Of a stretch of DNA of 64,000 nt, positions 30,202-42,813 are shown piece by piece (positions within the stretch are counted from its first letter, which is position 1; every line of letters starts with the position of its first letter). The position numbers were made by a program, and so were the translations under genes. The notes below the pieces were generated by a model, which was given only the letters and a program-made list of their open reading frames with translations, was not told the origin of the DNA and ran no database searches. This DNA comes from Favolaschia claudopus. Taxonomy: Eukaryota; Basidiomycota; Agaricomycetes; Agaricales; Mycenaceae. Location: contig JAWWNJ010000017.1 in the NCBI GenBank assembly GCA_037176885.1, forward strand, positions 1 to 64,000, given 5' to 3'.

Positions 30202-32110
30202 TATAATTAAACCCAGCATGGTCGGTTGTAAGGACGCAGTGGGTGCGAAAGACTCGTTCAAGACTCTTTCGTGGACTTTACTTTACTAATTACTTGATTT
30301 CACTCTACTTTGTTGTGTTGTTCTCGTTGAAGCAAGGTGAGATGTTCCTTTCCCGTCAATCTCTCTACCTACTCCAAGGCATTTAGGTGAACGGTATGTC
30401 TACTTTTTTGTAACGAAATGTAAATCTATGGGTGTTGGTTCGAATCCTGTGGCCGTAGCCCTCATTGTAGGATCATCACCGTAACTGTATTAGGTTTGAT
30501 TTGGTTGATATTGCGTGTTCAATCAATATTCATGATGTGAGTAATGGAGAAGTTCGTTGAAATATGTTCAAAAAAATTCGCGAAAGGTGATGAATGAGAT
30601 GTGATGAGATCCCACTCATCTTGCTGTCGACAACACATACTGTACTTATATTAACCTATACAGTCATTGCAAACTGTAGTGTGCAAACCATAGCGAAAAT
30701 ACACTATATACTGACAAAATGTGCACAGCTGTAACAATAAATTTGTAACCGTATACAGTACCAGGTGTGAATATACTACCCTGCGATATACGCACATTTC
30801 GCCTGATATTACTGTATGATCACAGTCACAACGTCCAGTCATTGCCCATGCAAGAGATGGGTATATCTTGCCTTTTGATCTTATGAGCACCTATATACAT
30901 CTGGCACACAACTGCCGCAGTATGTGTATTGCCCCAGGGAGCACGAGGGAAATGACAAAACTCAAAGCCATGATATTTAATTGGTATCTACACAGAAAAA
31001 ATGACCAAAATCATAGCTCCAAGAATCACTTGCAACCATGAGAAACGGTGCAGCGAGCGAGCTACCGCGCAAGAAATATTGTGCGGACCCCCTAATAAAT
31101 TACAGTCCCAGGGGCTGCTGAAGCACCCCAAAACAGACGAAATGGGGCTCCCAAAGCACAAAACTATCGTGCTATGGGCTGCCCCACAAGTCGTATACCA
31201 TGGGAGGCCCCATGGGATTTGGGCCCTTTAGGGTATTCATTCGCCTGGGATTGATATCCCTAACTTGGGGTCTTTTGGGGTTGCCTGGGGTGTCCGAACT
31301 CTGCCAAAGACAACGATTCTTGGATGCAACTCGGGCCAATCAATGATAGAGAGCACTCATAGAGAAAGGACTTAGGAGACAAGGACATTTCCTTTCATAA
31401 GCAATGGGCAATGGTCGTAGGGAACAGGATATGGACATCAATATCCAACCCTCTGCCGGCCAGCCGGCAGTGAGGAATGAGTGTTGTTGGAGCTGGCCAT
31501 GGTGTCAAGAAATCGAATAATATGACGTTCAAGCTCCCTTTGCTCGTCTACTTTCACTAGTATAACTCACCTCAGTGCAGACTTGATAGATTCTGCACAG
31601 AGCAGATCCTCGGCAGCGCGGCACATTTGACGCCATCTTTGCTCTATTTGGCAACCCCCGGAAAAAGTAGGGGGTTGCCAAACAAACCGGGTTGCCAATT
31701 AGAATTATCCTCGTAGGTGGTCGAAAATGGATCTGACTACAAGCCCTTGAGTCATACATACTGTGAGTAGCTGCAGACTTCCCGGAATCTGGCGAAGGAG
31801 CAGGGCGTTGTATCATACCGGTTCATACTAGTCAAGTACTAGTAGTACTTCACTGAGTTCATACTACGGCGGCGCTGATTGCAGTGGATTATCACTCGGG
31901 AAGCTTGTGTGGGGACTCGTCTCCGTTCCTTGGGCTTAAATCTACTGAAACCTTCTCTCGCCGGAGTTCGAGTGGGAATTGAAAAGGTTTTGATGTTCAT
32001 CCGCATTCCTTGGAATAACTTTGTATTAAATTATCTCGACGGCGTCGGATATAGCATACGCACGTAGTCTATCGGTATGCAACTCCCAGATTTCCTGTCG
32101 GTCTGTCTAT
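30202..32110. other. Gene-poor region right of the retroelement
   Basis: No supported gene in 1.9 kb. It is AT-richer than its surroundings up to 31,000. It contains an isolated tRNA B-box-like sequence (30437-30447), GGGGC/GCCCC-rich stretches (31085-31300) and a perfect hairpin (31647-31682). Confidence 0.5.
31647..31682. repeat. 13-bp perfect hairpin
   Basis: TTTGGCAACCCCC (31647-31659) and GGGGGTTGCCAAA (31670-31682) pair fully around a 10-nt A-rich loop; a third partial copy (GGGTTGCCAA) follows at about 31689. Could be a MITE remnant. Confidence 0.7.
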
Positions 32111-34656
32111 CTACTGCTTCTCAACATCCACCTTCCGCTCCTCCGCCAAGTTCACCTCCCCCTCCTTCGCTTTCTCCTGCAGCGCATAACTCTCATCCAC
32201 CGTCGTATGCATCGGAATCTCCTTCATCAGCAAACTCAACAACAGCCCCAGCCCAGCAAACCCAATCATCGTCTGCCACACGACACGCAGACTGTCCGCA
32301 AACGACGCCCGCACCTCCGTACGAAGTGGCTCCTGGAGCGTTCGGATGACGGGGACCGCGGCGTAGGCGATTTCGAAGCCCGGCGGGAATTGCGCGACAA
32401 AAGCTGCAGGGAGCTTTTTCTTGAGTTCGTTCTGGAGGTGAAGTTCTTGATAAGCAAATCGGTAGTGTACCGTGGTAATCACATTACAAACCTGTAGGAT
32501 TGTGCTCGATATTGTGATCCCGAAGGTCTGGAGTAGTATTCATTCAACGATGATGAGTTATAGTCATCAATGATCAGAGAACAGCGCGCACCTGAGAGAA
32601 AGCACGAGTGAATGAAAAGAGCGCTAATGCGCTCGCAGCGCGGTTAGTCGGCGTAGCAGCCAGTAAAGCAAACATGGGTACACCAAACTGAACCAGTCTC
32701 CCTCAGACAAAACATACGCCAAAACATTTGAAAGCGATCCACTCACCAACGGCCCCACCCCTGCCGCGATGACCACTTGAAATCCCGCCCACATCGCCGC
32801 TGACGAATCCTCTTTGATCATACTGAAGAGCCCGAAGCCTACGACGACTATGATCCAGCTGATCCAATTGACTTCACGGTATCGTTTGAAGTACGTGAGG
32901 AGAAGGACGGAGATGAACCCGATGGGGGTGTTGGTGAGGGTGGCGGGGAGAAATTGGACCGCGGATCGGAGGGGGGAGGAGCCGAAGCAGGCTTGAAAGA
33001 ATACTTGGTTGGGGATGTCTGAATTTAGTAGAGTGTAAAGCGGGATGAGGTGAGACGGCTTACCGGGGAGGTAGAATACCATACCTGCGAGTCGAGATGA
33101 GAATGAGATCAAACATCGGGGCAAGCATTCAATAAATATATATACTTACAAATGCTTACGATCGAATGAACGACAGTGGTTGAAAGACTATTTTCATGTT
33201 CAATTGGTCATTCAATACCAAAGAAAATGAAAACACCCACGCGCTAATGGAAGTACGATTATTAATGAGATCTCGGGGAACTGTAGGCGATACAGCAATC
33301 TTCGCTTCATACGCCGCAAACACGAGAAAAAGAATCAGTCCGATGATCAAAGGCGCGAGCACCTGGGCGGAATTCCAGGGATATCGGATGCCAGCCCATG
33401 AGAGACCGATATTTGCCAAGGTCGTTGCGGTGATTATGAGTGCATTGCCACTAGCAAGAGAGGTGGCTTTCGGTGAGAGGGAGATAGTGTGACATGAGTG
33501 GAAAGATTCACCCCCAATCAACTTTTGCTAGCTTTTCGCGGACGGAGCCCTCAGGACGTTTGACGGAGAGGAAGAAGGTGACCAAGGCGATGGCAATCCC
33601 ACCCACAGGGAGATTCAGGTCTATCGAGAGGCTATTAGCGACAAGTCACAATTGTGCAAGTCAACGCACAGAAAAGCCATCGCCACGCTTTGCCATTTTG
33701 CGATAAGCCGCCTCCCTTAGACACGTTTTGACGTTACCTAGATGAAAATAACAAGGGAGGGTAAACGTACGATTGGTGGCCCCGAAAACTAACAATCCTT
33801 TCAGTTTGCATATGCCAAGAGATGGGAAATATACTCACTGATGCGATAGCCCACACCAAGGCTAGTAGGCCTTGATACAATCCTCGTTCTGCGAGAGGTA
33901 CGAGATCGGCAACAATGATTTCGGTCAGGGTCAGGATTCCGCCGCCACCAATGCCTTAAGGGTCAGGGTGAGAAAGAACACAGCGCGGCAGATTCGATCA
34001 CAGACTCACCCTGGATCGCTGGAAATGATGGCTTTCAACAAGAGAAAAGCGTAACAGACAGATATGACTTACTTCGAGCAGCAATCATCATGTCCTGTTC
34101 GGTAGTGAGTTCTCCTTTTAACTTAGAGAATCCGAGGGTTTGTACTCACTATATTCTGCGCTGCACCAGCCAAAGCACTCCCGATAGTGAAAAATACGAC
34201 GCTGATGAGCAAGATCGACTTTCTGCCCGACCGACGTCAGCAAATTTCGGCATACTGAACAAAGCATCGACCAACCTTCCAAAAACATCTGCAAGATTCC
34301 CGCTCAATGGAATAAACGCCGTGCTAGACAATGCATAGGCTGATCCGACCTATATGTGAGCGAATTAGTGCAGGTTGAACTGGAAGAAGACACAAGCTAT
34401 TCACCCAAATGTAATTGCCTTCGCTGTCATTGAGAGACTCTGCGATAGTTGGCAGAGCGGTGCCAATAGCCGCCAAATCGAGTGCGGCCAAGAACGTCGA
34501 AGCCATCAGTGCGAGAAACGTGAGCCAGAAAGCTCGTCCTTTCGGGGGGGCAGAGTTCGCCGGACTCGTAGGGGCCGACTCCTTTGGAGATACATCAAGT
34601 TCGAAGACGGTAGGGGCAGCCAGGTCTGAGGTTGAAGTATTCGAGAGGGTTGCCAT
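32111..34656 (-). CDS. MFS transporter, DHA2/14-TM drug:H+ antiporter type
   Basis: Plasma-membrane or vacuolar exporter gene with about ten exons. ATG at 34656-34654 gives MATLSNTSTSDLAAP, a cytosolic Ser/Pro-rich start, then the first helix FWLTFLALMASTFLAALDLA with the family motif LDLAAIGTALPTI. Next come GNLADVFGRK (motif A, split by an intron; 34350-34404 is the preceding one), GGGILTLTEIIVADLVPLAER, then helices in ALIITATTLANIGLSWAGIR, APLIIGLILFLVFAAYEAKI, FFQACFGSSPLRSAVQFLP and FISVLLLTYFKRYREVNW. The last helix region is WQTMIGFAGLGLLLSLLMKE, followed by a charged tail ending VDVEKQ. Substrate cannot be read from sequence; DHA2 members commonly export toxic small molecules. No breaks seen. 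Confidence 0.9.
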
Positions 34657-35815
34657 TGCAGACGGCAGGGTACATTGACACCGGAGGCGTCTTCCTTACT
34701 TATAGTCCACATTTTGTTGAAGCCGCCGGAAGCAAGTTGATTTGAAGTTGATGCTGTACATTTCTGTCTGCCGTCCGCGACACGTGTGGCGGCAGACTGT
34801 GATCCAACGGATGTTCCGGCGGAATGATCTATTTTTGTCGTATTGAGCTGTCCATACTTGCAAGTGAGAAGGTGTGTAAGCTTGAGTATTTGAGCCCACA
34901 AACGCATGGAGAAGGAAGATTCAACGAATAAGCATAAGTAGGTCAAAATCGTGGTCGTGGTAGCAGATCAAGACGAGTTGTCACGCAGGTCACGAAACTC
35001 GGTTACTGTAGGGTTCGCATTGGAATCGATCCTGATTTGGAACGAAGAGATACAATAATTTTATTCGCTTTGTTTCTCCCTGTCTCGGTACTCCATGTCT
35101 CAGAAGTTTTTGTTGTAATTCATTCGAGATTGGCTCGAGAAGCATCGTTGTTTTCTTTGATATCTGCGTTTTCCCACGGTTCAAATCAAAATACCCACGG
35201 TTCAAATTGTGCCAAGCAGAGAAAAAGCAACAGAAACATGTGCGGTGGGCAGGCTGAGAAATGCGAACGGGATAAACAGGTGTCTACAAAGGGCTAGCAA
35301 CGGTAGTGTGTAATTTGCCAGCGAATATAAAACATCATTGGTGCTGGCCATCTCGATTCTCGACGACGACTCGGATTGAATGGTACAGGCGTACCATTTG
35401 GAGAAAAAATAAGTAGGGCAAAGTTGTTAGCATGCAAATAGGAGATTATGCCAGTCAAGAGAAGTCTTGAGGGGCGTCGGTATACCCAAGGGTTTTTGTC
35501 GATGGAGAGTGATCAACCGGTTAAAATCCGACTAGAGTAGAATCGACGCAAAATTGGCAGCAGTTTGAGACGGCCAAAATGAATGGTCGCGGAGGCAAAT
35601 CCGAGCTATATTCCACGCCATTATGATGCTTTTAATCCTGCATGCCGTGTGTCGATATCAGGCCGTGTAAAAAGGTATAGTGTTGTCGGATGAAGTGCTG
35701 CCACGGTCTGTACGGCGAGGATCCGGCGAGGGTGGAAATTTCGCGGGAGGTGAAGGCCGTTATCCACTTTAGTATAAAGGAAGACTTCAAGGACATGTTA
35801 GGGCAGTTTAAAGAG
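34657..35815. other. Intergenic region between MFS and lectin-like genes
   Basis: Divergent upstream region. No coding exon supported. Confidence 0.5.
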
Positions 35816-36331
35816 ATGTTTTCTCTCGTTTTGCGCGCTTTCACTCTTGCGGTTTACGCACTCTCTGCCGCTGCACAGACTAGCATGTAAGTGCTAGCAG
35901 CTGGCCTTCAGAGTGAACAAATGAAAAAACTCAACTTTAGGTTCAGATACTCCCACATTAGGCTCATATCAGGTATTCCAAGCCGCCGGCCTCCACACGA
36001 AGGTTTGCTAATGGGAGCATCCCAGATATCCAGCAGCTGTTCGCGCGCGGAGTACTGCCTTGCCGCAGACTCTGATGCGGACGGAGCAGCAGCAGTGGCC
36101 GTCCCATGTTCGGATATTGGCAGTAGCGATGCCATTGATTGGTCTATTCCCGAGCCCGTGAAGGACGTTTTCACTGGGAGCATCATGACAACGGACGGCA
36201 GACTTTGTTTGACGGTTCCTGCCGGCGTGGTAGGGACTGGGGTTCAGCTTGCTGTAACAGCATGCACCGGTGAGGAAGATCAGCAGTGGCAGAGCTCAGG
36301 AAAGTTGAAACGCGCAGTGGAAAGTACTTGA
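35816..36331 (+). CDS. Secreted ricin-B-lectin-like (beta-trefoil) protein
   Basis: Two exons: 35816-35886 and from about 35941 to the stop near 36331. Exon 1 encodes a clear signal peptide (MFSLVLRAFTLAVYALSAAA) and the intron has GTAAGT...TTTAG ends. The mature part includes the segment TTDGRLCLTV and an EDQQW motif; the paired ...G.CL.V ... Q-x-W pattern is characteristic of ricin-B/QxW carbohydrate-binding repeats. The predicted protein (~155 residues) is about one trefoil at most, and the first half is poorly conserved, so exon borders may be wrong or the copy truncated. Likely secreted, sugar-binding; nothing indicates an enzymatic toxin part. Confidence 0.6.
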
Positions 36332-36636
36332 CGATACTGAAGCGTTCTGTATCACCATCCCGAACGCTGAGAGCGGAACCATTTCAAATCCCACCGCGGT
36401 GCGCGGTTTGATTACTTATTGTGTGGGGGAAATTGAAAGTCCCATTTTTTTTTGTATAGGTCGAACTCGAGGAATGTGTGGCTGGATCAAAGGCCCAGCG
36501 CTTCGCAATCTCGTTTAATTGATGAACGTTGCAAGGTTGTTAGCAGGCATCAGCCATTTGCACGAGGAACTCACCAACCTATCGAATACCGTTGAATAGT
36601 AGACGCCCTTCTAGTAAACGATTGAATCTCGGGCAT

Positions 36637-37322
36637 CTAAATCGCTTGAAAATCATCAATTCGTAGTCGGCAAGCGAAAATCATGCGTGCTGCACCCCAG
36701 AACCTACGGTTGCTCTGAATTTCTTTGCATTCGTACGGATAACCCAGAAGGTTTTCACGCTCGAGATGGCGCAGACGGATGGGTAAGCAACCTTGAGACG
36801 CTGCAGGAGTCCGCGACGAGGATGATTGGTCAAGGCAAGCGGCATCTGAGTCAATGACCTCGACAAGAGACCGATACTTGTCGTGGGCATACGTAACGAG
36901 TCGTGAGTACAGCACGGGGTCGGGCACCTGGAACAGCGAGAAGGATCAAAAGCAGACCTTGAGTTGATTATCGATTACCACTTGCAAAACCGAGGACGAC
37001 TCCGCTGTTCATGTCTAAGATCTTGTTTTGTGTTCATGCTTCTGAACCAGTCTTCGAGTGAAGAAATTTGACTGTCGTCGATGTCCGGGTCCTGCATCCA
37101 CGACTCAGACTCTGGCACAATGTTGAGAATCAGTAAATGTGGAATGTATATGGCGCCTACACTAAAGTATAACGCAAGTAGTAAGGTTGAGTGTAGGATG
37201 GGGCGGATGTAGGTTGCGCTTTTGCGAGCAGCAGATGATACTAAGGTGGATAGGAGGATAGTAACGGCGAGGAATCTGTACCAGCAAACTTGGAGATAAT
37301 CGTATCCGACGAAATGATCCAT
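36637..37322 (-). CDS. Small membrane protein gene, uncertain exon structure
   Basis: The first exon region starts at ATG 37322 (MDHFVGYDYLQVCWYRFLAV) and contains two hydrophobic stretches (FLAVTILLSTLVSS; LLLALYFSVGAIYIPHLL). A plausible intron (about 36931-36979) leads to a second exon that could be read in two frames. The longer one ends at 36637, the alternative (NHPRRGLLQRLKVAYP...) at 36681. An upstream acceptor-like TATTTCAG near 37340 hints at a further 5' exon. Function unknown. Confidence 0.4.
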
Positions 37323-37788
37323 CCAGTCAAATCCAAGTGCTGAAATAGATGACCAAGTAGATGAGGGAATAGATGAGTGAAATAAACGTTAATCGATGCA
37401 GTGGTCGTGAAGGGGGTAGCGCAGCGGGGTGAGTGATGATTCCTAGATGTAAGGGTAGGGGATGGGGGAGGAGGTTGCGAAGTTAGTAATATGATACAAG
37501 ACGTATGATGTCTAATAAGTAACGTGGTGAACGTGGAATGGGGGTCGTGAGTGATACGTAGAGAAATAGTCATGAGCGCACTGATCGTGCAAAAATGGGT
37601 GGCAGGAGGCAGGGAGGTGTAAAAAGATAGAGTAGAAGGCGAAGGTCGAAGTCGAAACAGAGATTAGGCGACGAAGGGGAGGCGAAGCCGAACCGAATCC
37701 GGAGCAGATGTACAGATTTAACTATGAGGCTTTATTTTGATTTTGGGTTTATCGCTTGCTTGATCGGGGCGCAGCAGGACACGCGTCT
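37323..37788. other. Intergenic spacer
   Basis: CT/GA-rich, no coding exon supported. Confidence 0.4.
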
Positions 37789-40700
37789 TCAAGCAGGCCC
37801 GGGATGCGTCCAAGGTCCCTGTCCTTGTCCACCACCACGACTCGGGTCCCGGAGGTGCGCCATGCCAGAGGCAACACCCCAGCTCTCTAGACCCTCCGTT
37901 CGCCCGCCACTCGACTCGGTCGTGCTCCCTTCAACGGTAGCAGGGGCGGTAACGAACGACTGCGGTGCCGTGCTGATATCGGGGTAGCTGCTTGAGCTGG
38001 TGGCGCCTGCAGCGGTAGCAGCATCACCGTACGACGAGGGGCTCGACGCGTCAAAATCTGGGCCTTGACGAGTGATGGTGGGGATCGGAATCGCACCAGC
38101 CTCTGCCTGTCGGCGTTCCTCGCTCGGCGCACGCGATGGCTGCTGCTCGGTCGAGGCGGAGGGAGCGGTGAAGACGGACGAGGGTCCGGAAAAGCCGGGA
38201 GGTGGTTGCAGACGGCCATGCTCATCCACCTCACTATCACGCCCGTCCTCGGAACTTTCTTCCTGTACAGGCGTGGGTGGTTGCTGCTGACGCTCCGGCG
38301 GCACCTGAGGCGCATCGTGCCACGTCGACCTTAACGGGTGCCCGAAGGTATTATTTTCACCTCCACTGCTCGGCACCGCATCGCTCGTTGCGCCACTTCC
38401 GCTCCTCGAGTGCGTCTTGGCGTCCCCGCTATCCTCTTCAAGTCTCGCCATCGACGAATTCGCTCGCATGCGCTGCACCAGCTCTATCGAGCTCTGGCTG
38501 GCCGCCGCACTGATACCTTGCAACAACGACTGTGTTCGGGAGCGCACACCGCTGAAACTTACGCTCGGGGCCCTAGAGCGAGAGGACCCAGAATGACTCG
38601 ACTGCGTCCTCGAATGCGACGCACTCCCACTTCCACTCCCAGAATGCGAATTCGTCCTCGAAGCAGAGTACCCCCGGCGATGTGCCTGCCCGATACTGAT
38701 ATTGCTCGCCCTTTGCCTCAACGCCGACAGGCTAGGTTTGGGGGACGGCTGATTGGAGAGCAACCCCAGCCTATCCTCGCGCTCCGCCGCATCGGAGGCA
38801 CCCTCAAATTCAGGCACAGGCTCGGAAACATCCGGCCCAGGCTGCGGTCCCGTCCCGAACGCACTTGTCCCCGCGCTGTCCACTCTCCCGCGCGGGAAAT
38901 CCACCGGTTGCGGCTGCTGGTGGGACGATAACGAACCCGACGACGGCATCGGCACCGTTCCCGCACGACTGCGCCCCCGCCCCTGTTGCGGATGCCTCGG
39001 CGGCATCGGCAACTGACTCCCACCCATACTAACGCTGCTCGCGGTCCTCGCGGAACGCGGGCTGGGCCCAGAGCTGCTGCTGGTGGACTCGGGGTTACCC
39101 GTGCTCTGCGAGACGCGAGACGACGCTTGTCCTGTCGAAGGACGGGTGTTGGTAGATCCACGAGTATTGGTCGAGCGGGTGTTTCGCGAGGAGCCGCTGG
39201 CACCTCGGCCTGGGTGGCGGAATTGGAATGGATAGCGCGAGGCGACGGGCTGTCCGAGACTCGACATCGAGCCCGACGCCCGTCCGGAGGAAGGCTCCAT
39301 CTCTTCTTCCTCTTCCTCTTCATCATCATCTTCTTCGAGCTCCTCCTCATCCTCGTCCTCAAGCTCCTCAAGCTCATCTTCCTCCTCGTCCTCATCTTCC
39401 TCCTCAACCTCTCCACTCCCACTTCCACTACCGCTGCCGCTCCCACTCGTATCAGCGACCACGTCAGGGACCGGACTAGGCGGGAACGGCACCCGATCTT
39501 GACTAGACACCTGCGCTCCAGGCCCCGCAAACGGATAAGGATACGTCGTCCCCGTAACCGCTTTATCTCTCGAAGTGCGCTAAAAAAGCAAAATCATCAT
39601 CAGCTCGATCGATATCCTAAGAAACCAAGGAAGAAGGATAGGACAAACCTTATACCCCTCCTCCGGCGCCTCAAACAACTCCCCACTCAACACCCCCCTC
39701 CGCGCAGGCTGCGGCACCGTAGGCAGCCCAATAGCCGCCATCACCCTCTCCACCCCCTCAAACGCAGGCCCCGGCGTCGACGGCATAGCCAACAACGCGC
39801 TCGTATCCGTCGCCTCCCGCTGCTTCCTCACCCCCTCCCGATGCAAACAAAACTCATACGCAACCCGCACCCGCTCCGCCGTATGCTCGCGCCACACCCA
39901 CGGCAGCGGTTCGACGTCAGATAGATCGTCCGCGTAGCCGGCGGTGGATTTCTCCAGCGCGGATTCTTCCCAGCGGTCGCGGGGGCCGCAGAGGCCGGCG
40001 CAGGGGGCGCCGGAGAGGAGCCAGAGGCCGAGCCTGCAAAGGGTTGTCGGTGTGAGACGCGAGTTGGGATGCCGAGGACGTTAGAAGACATACCAAGCGA
40101 CGAGACACACCAGCGCCCTCCACGCCGCCCAAGCAGCATTCGCAGCCAACACACCCCTCGCGTAATCCGTCAGTGCGCCGTTTGCATGGAAGAACGTCGC
40201 GTCGCGGCCGAGACCGAGGGTGGGGGTCTCGGTCGCGGGCTAAAGGCGAAGTGCGAAGATACGTCAGAGATAGAACGAGGAGAAAAGAGGATGGAGAAGG
40301 ACGAGAACAAAAATACTCACAACACTCCAATACCCCAACAACACCGCCAGACACAACCCCGCACGAGGCATTAACAGACCTACGGTCGGCCAATTTTGTG
40401 ACAGCCAGTAACACGTCTCTGCGAGACCGTCCCTTGGTGTCCCACCCCCGAGTGGGTGGTCGAGCTGTTTGTCGGCGCTGCATGGAAATTCAGTAAATCT
40501 CAAGGGAAAAGAAGGAAAGCGTACCCCAACAACGCATTAACCGCCGTCGCACTGCTCAGCCCCCTCCCATGCCTGCGATTATTGTTATAGTCCCCCGACG
40601 ACGACATCCGATGCCTCCTCTCATCGCGCTCACCCTCCTCTGAGCCCGAGCGCGACCCCTCAGAGCCGGTCTCGCTCTCACTCTCACTTACACCCCACGC

Positions 40701-41789
40701 GGAAAGGCGCAGATACTGCAAGAAGCAGAACGTCGTGTACGAGGTGAGCGCGGTGAGGGTGAAGGCGGGGGCGGAGAGGTACAGCGCGAGGATCGGTGGG
40801 CGTTCTGTCAAGTCGTCGTCAGTTGAAGAAAACATTCGGAATACGAATTGAAACAACAACGCACTTCTGCGCCACCTGCGCACCCAGCAGTAGACGACTT
40901 CGTAGAGGAGGACGACGCCGAAGAGCCAGAGGACGGCGCAGGCGAGATAGCCGGCGGTGGCGAGGGACCAGTTGCGCTGCGAGCTCTTGTTGACTGTGCC
41001 GAGGGGGAGAAGCGGGTCGGGGGTGGGGTGCAGCGCGAGTCTGGGAGCAAGTCAGCGATGTTTTCAGAGTAAAAGCAACGCAACACCAACTGTATCAGCA
41101 CAAACGCCGTGTTAAAGTCAAAGAACAGCTGGAGCGGAATATGCGCAAAGACGAGGATAGGATAGAGGTAGTAGTAGATTCGCATCCAGATCGTCGGTGA
41201 GCGCTAGATTATAATTAGATATGTGTCGGTTGTGTGGCGCACAACATACCAGCAACTCCAAATGTAAACCTCTCGCGCGAAACCGTGGCTGACCGCCGCC
41301 TTCGGTTGGAACCTCGCGTTGTGGACCCACGAACAACGGCGTGCCCATCCCGCGCGACCAGACCCTAGGCGCGAGTGTCGGCGGCCCCACGCGCGTCTGG
41401 TCAGTCGGTTCCCTCTCCCTCTCGCGTCCCTCTTGCAGACTAACGATCCTGACGCTCCTCGGCGTCGCCTTCCGCCCGCCAACGAACGGCGGCACCTCGG
41501 GCGGTACCTCTGCTTGTGGTGTCCCCCGCTCAGAATGCATGGTGCTCGCTGGTCCAGGCGGTGGAGGGCGCTTTGGTAGCCACGAAGGGTAGTAGCCTGA
41601 GCCGCGGTCAGAGTTGCTCCGCCGGTGGTGGTTGTCTTCCTGCGGGGAACTCGAGTCCTGGGGCGAAATAGAAGGCGAAGAAGGGACGTGTTGGAGCTGC
41701 TCTAGCAGAGATTCTACGACAGAGTCTTCATGGGTAGTGGGCGGCGCTGGTGAATCTGCTACTGGCCGTTGTGGTTGCTGTCGTGACAT
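37789..41789 (-). CDS. Large multi-pass membrane protein with acidic and Ser-rich C-terminal tail
   Basis: Start ATG 41789 (MSRQQPQRPVADSPAPP). Exon 1 (41250-41789) is a Pro/Ser-rich cytosolic head. Later exons supply hydrophobic segments: YYYLYPILVFAHIPLQLFF, LATAAYLACAVLWLFGVVLL-type helix (about 40900-40960), LALYLSAPAFTLTALTSY, and LLMPRAGLCLAVLLGYW (about 40340). A conserved-looking soluble segment follows (WREHTAERVRVAYEFCLHRE, 39840-39900). The last long exon (to 37789) begins with SSQDRVPFPPSP, a Gly-Ser repeat and a long Glu/Asp run (39300-39430), then about 450 Ser/Pro/Gln-rich residues. About seven introns of 45-60 nt. No family recognised; topology suggests a 5-7 TM protein. Divergent from the aminopeptidase gene. 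Confidence 0.75.
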
Positions 41790-42813
41790 CCTTTACGCGT
41801 CGTCGTCGCCGTAGTGGTCGTTAATCGCGTCTGCGTCGTTCCAAGCAGATAACAAGGCGATAACAGAGCCGTCGCCTCGTGCCCTTGTGTTGTTCTGATG
41901 CAACCAACGCGCCTGGGTGGCCTCGTGTTCGCAGCGACGAAAGAGGAAGGAAGAGAAGAACAACAACTCACAAAAATCCAAACACGGTCAAAATACGAAA
42001 TATCAGCGCCAGTCACACGGTCAATTGATCTCCGCCTGATCCCTGCAGGGTCCAACGTCGGCTAGTTGATAGCAATGGAGAAAGAGAAAAACAGCAAAAA
42101 TTGAAGCAGGGGGGACTGCCAGCACCGTATTTTTGCTTCCATGGAACTTGTGTCCAATTTGAGTCTTGTGGCTATAAATTGCACTGCGCCTCACCTTCAT
42201 ACTGCTTCATTGAAGCTTCTACTTCCGTGCGCGCGATCTATCGTCATGCTTATCTATCTATACAGTATTCAATTCAATTCACATTCTCCGTAAGTCGGGA
42301 TTCCGATGGATCTTTGCGCGCAGATGCTTACTTTCGGGCAAACTCTATCTCCAAGCCGCTTCGCGCACCAAGCTCCCCTTTTCAGGCAACAGGAAAGAAG
42401 ACTTACCCCACACCATGCACAGAAAACGCGGACAAGGTGCGCTCTGTGCAGGTCGACGTCAGGCACAACGTCGAGAGGGTCTCAGAAAAAACTACTAAAA
42501 ATGGTTAGTCCAGAAAAGTCCGAAAAGAACCGAAAGTGTTCGGCCGACCCGTGGTATGCAGCGCTTGGATCAACCGGTCGACCACAGTTTGTTTTCTGTT
42601 TCTAAAGAAAAATGCGGAGGGTTGAGCAGACGCAAGCTCGTGCAGCCCGCAAACATCACCTAAATTACACCTTCGACCGGATGCGGGATCATTGATCGCG
42701 CCTGCCAGATGCGACGCCGTTAACAAGTGAATAGCCAGCTCCTCAAATAGATTCGACTTGGGATTCCTATACTTAACGACCATCTTCTCCCCCACACTTC
42801 TCACTCACCTACG
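41790..42813. other. Divergent intergenic region (1.0 kb)
   Basis: Between the start codons of the membrane-protein gene (-) and the aminopeptidase gene (+). No coding exon supported; it presumably holds both promoters. Confidence 0.5.

Noticed and set aside
30421..30470. tRNA gene
   Set aside because: Only the B-box fits; the T-stem mispairs and no D-arm, anticodon arm or acceptor stem can be built.
38718..39924. Long plus-strand ORFs opposite the Glu/Ser-rich tail
   Set aside because: Mirror frames of low-complexity codons on the minus strand.
42505..42804. Minus-strand ORF in the aminopeptidase promoter
   Set aside because: Lies in the promoter spacer with no domain features; probably chance.
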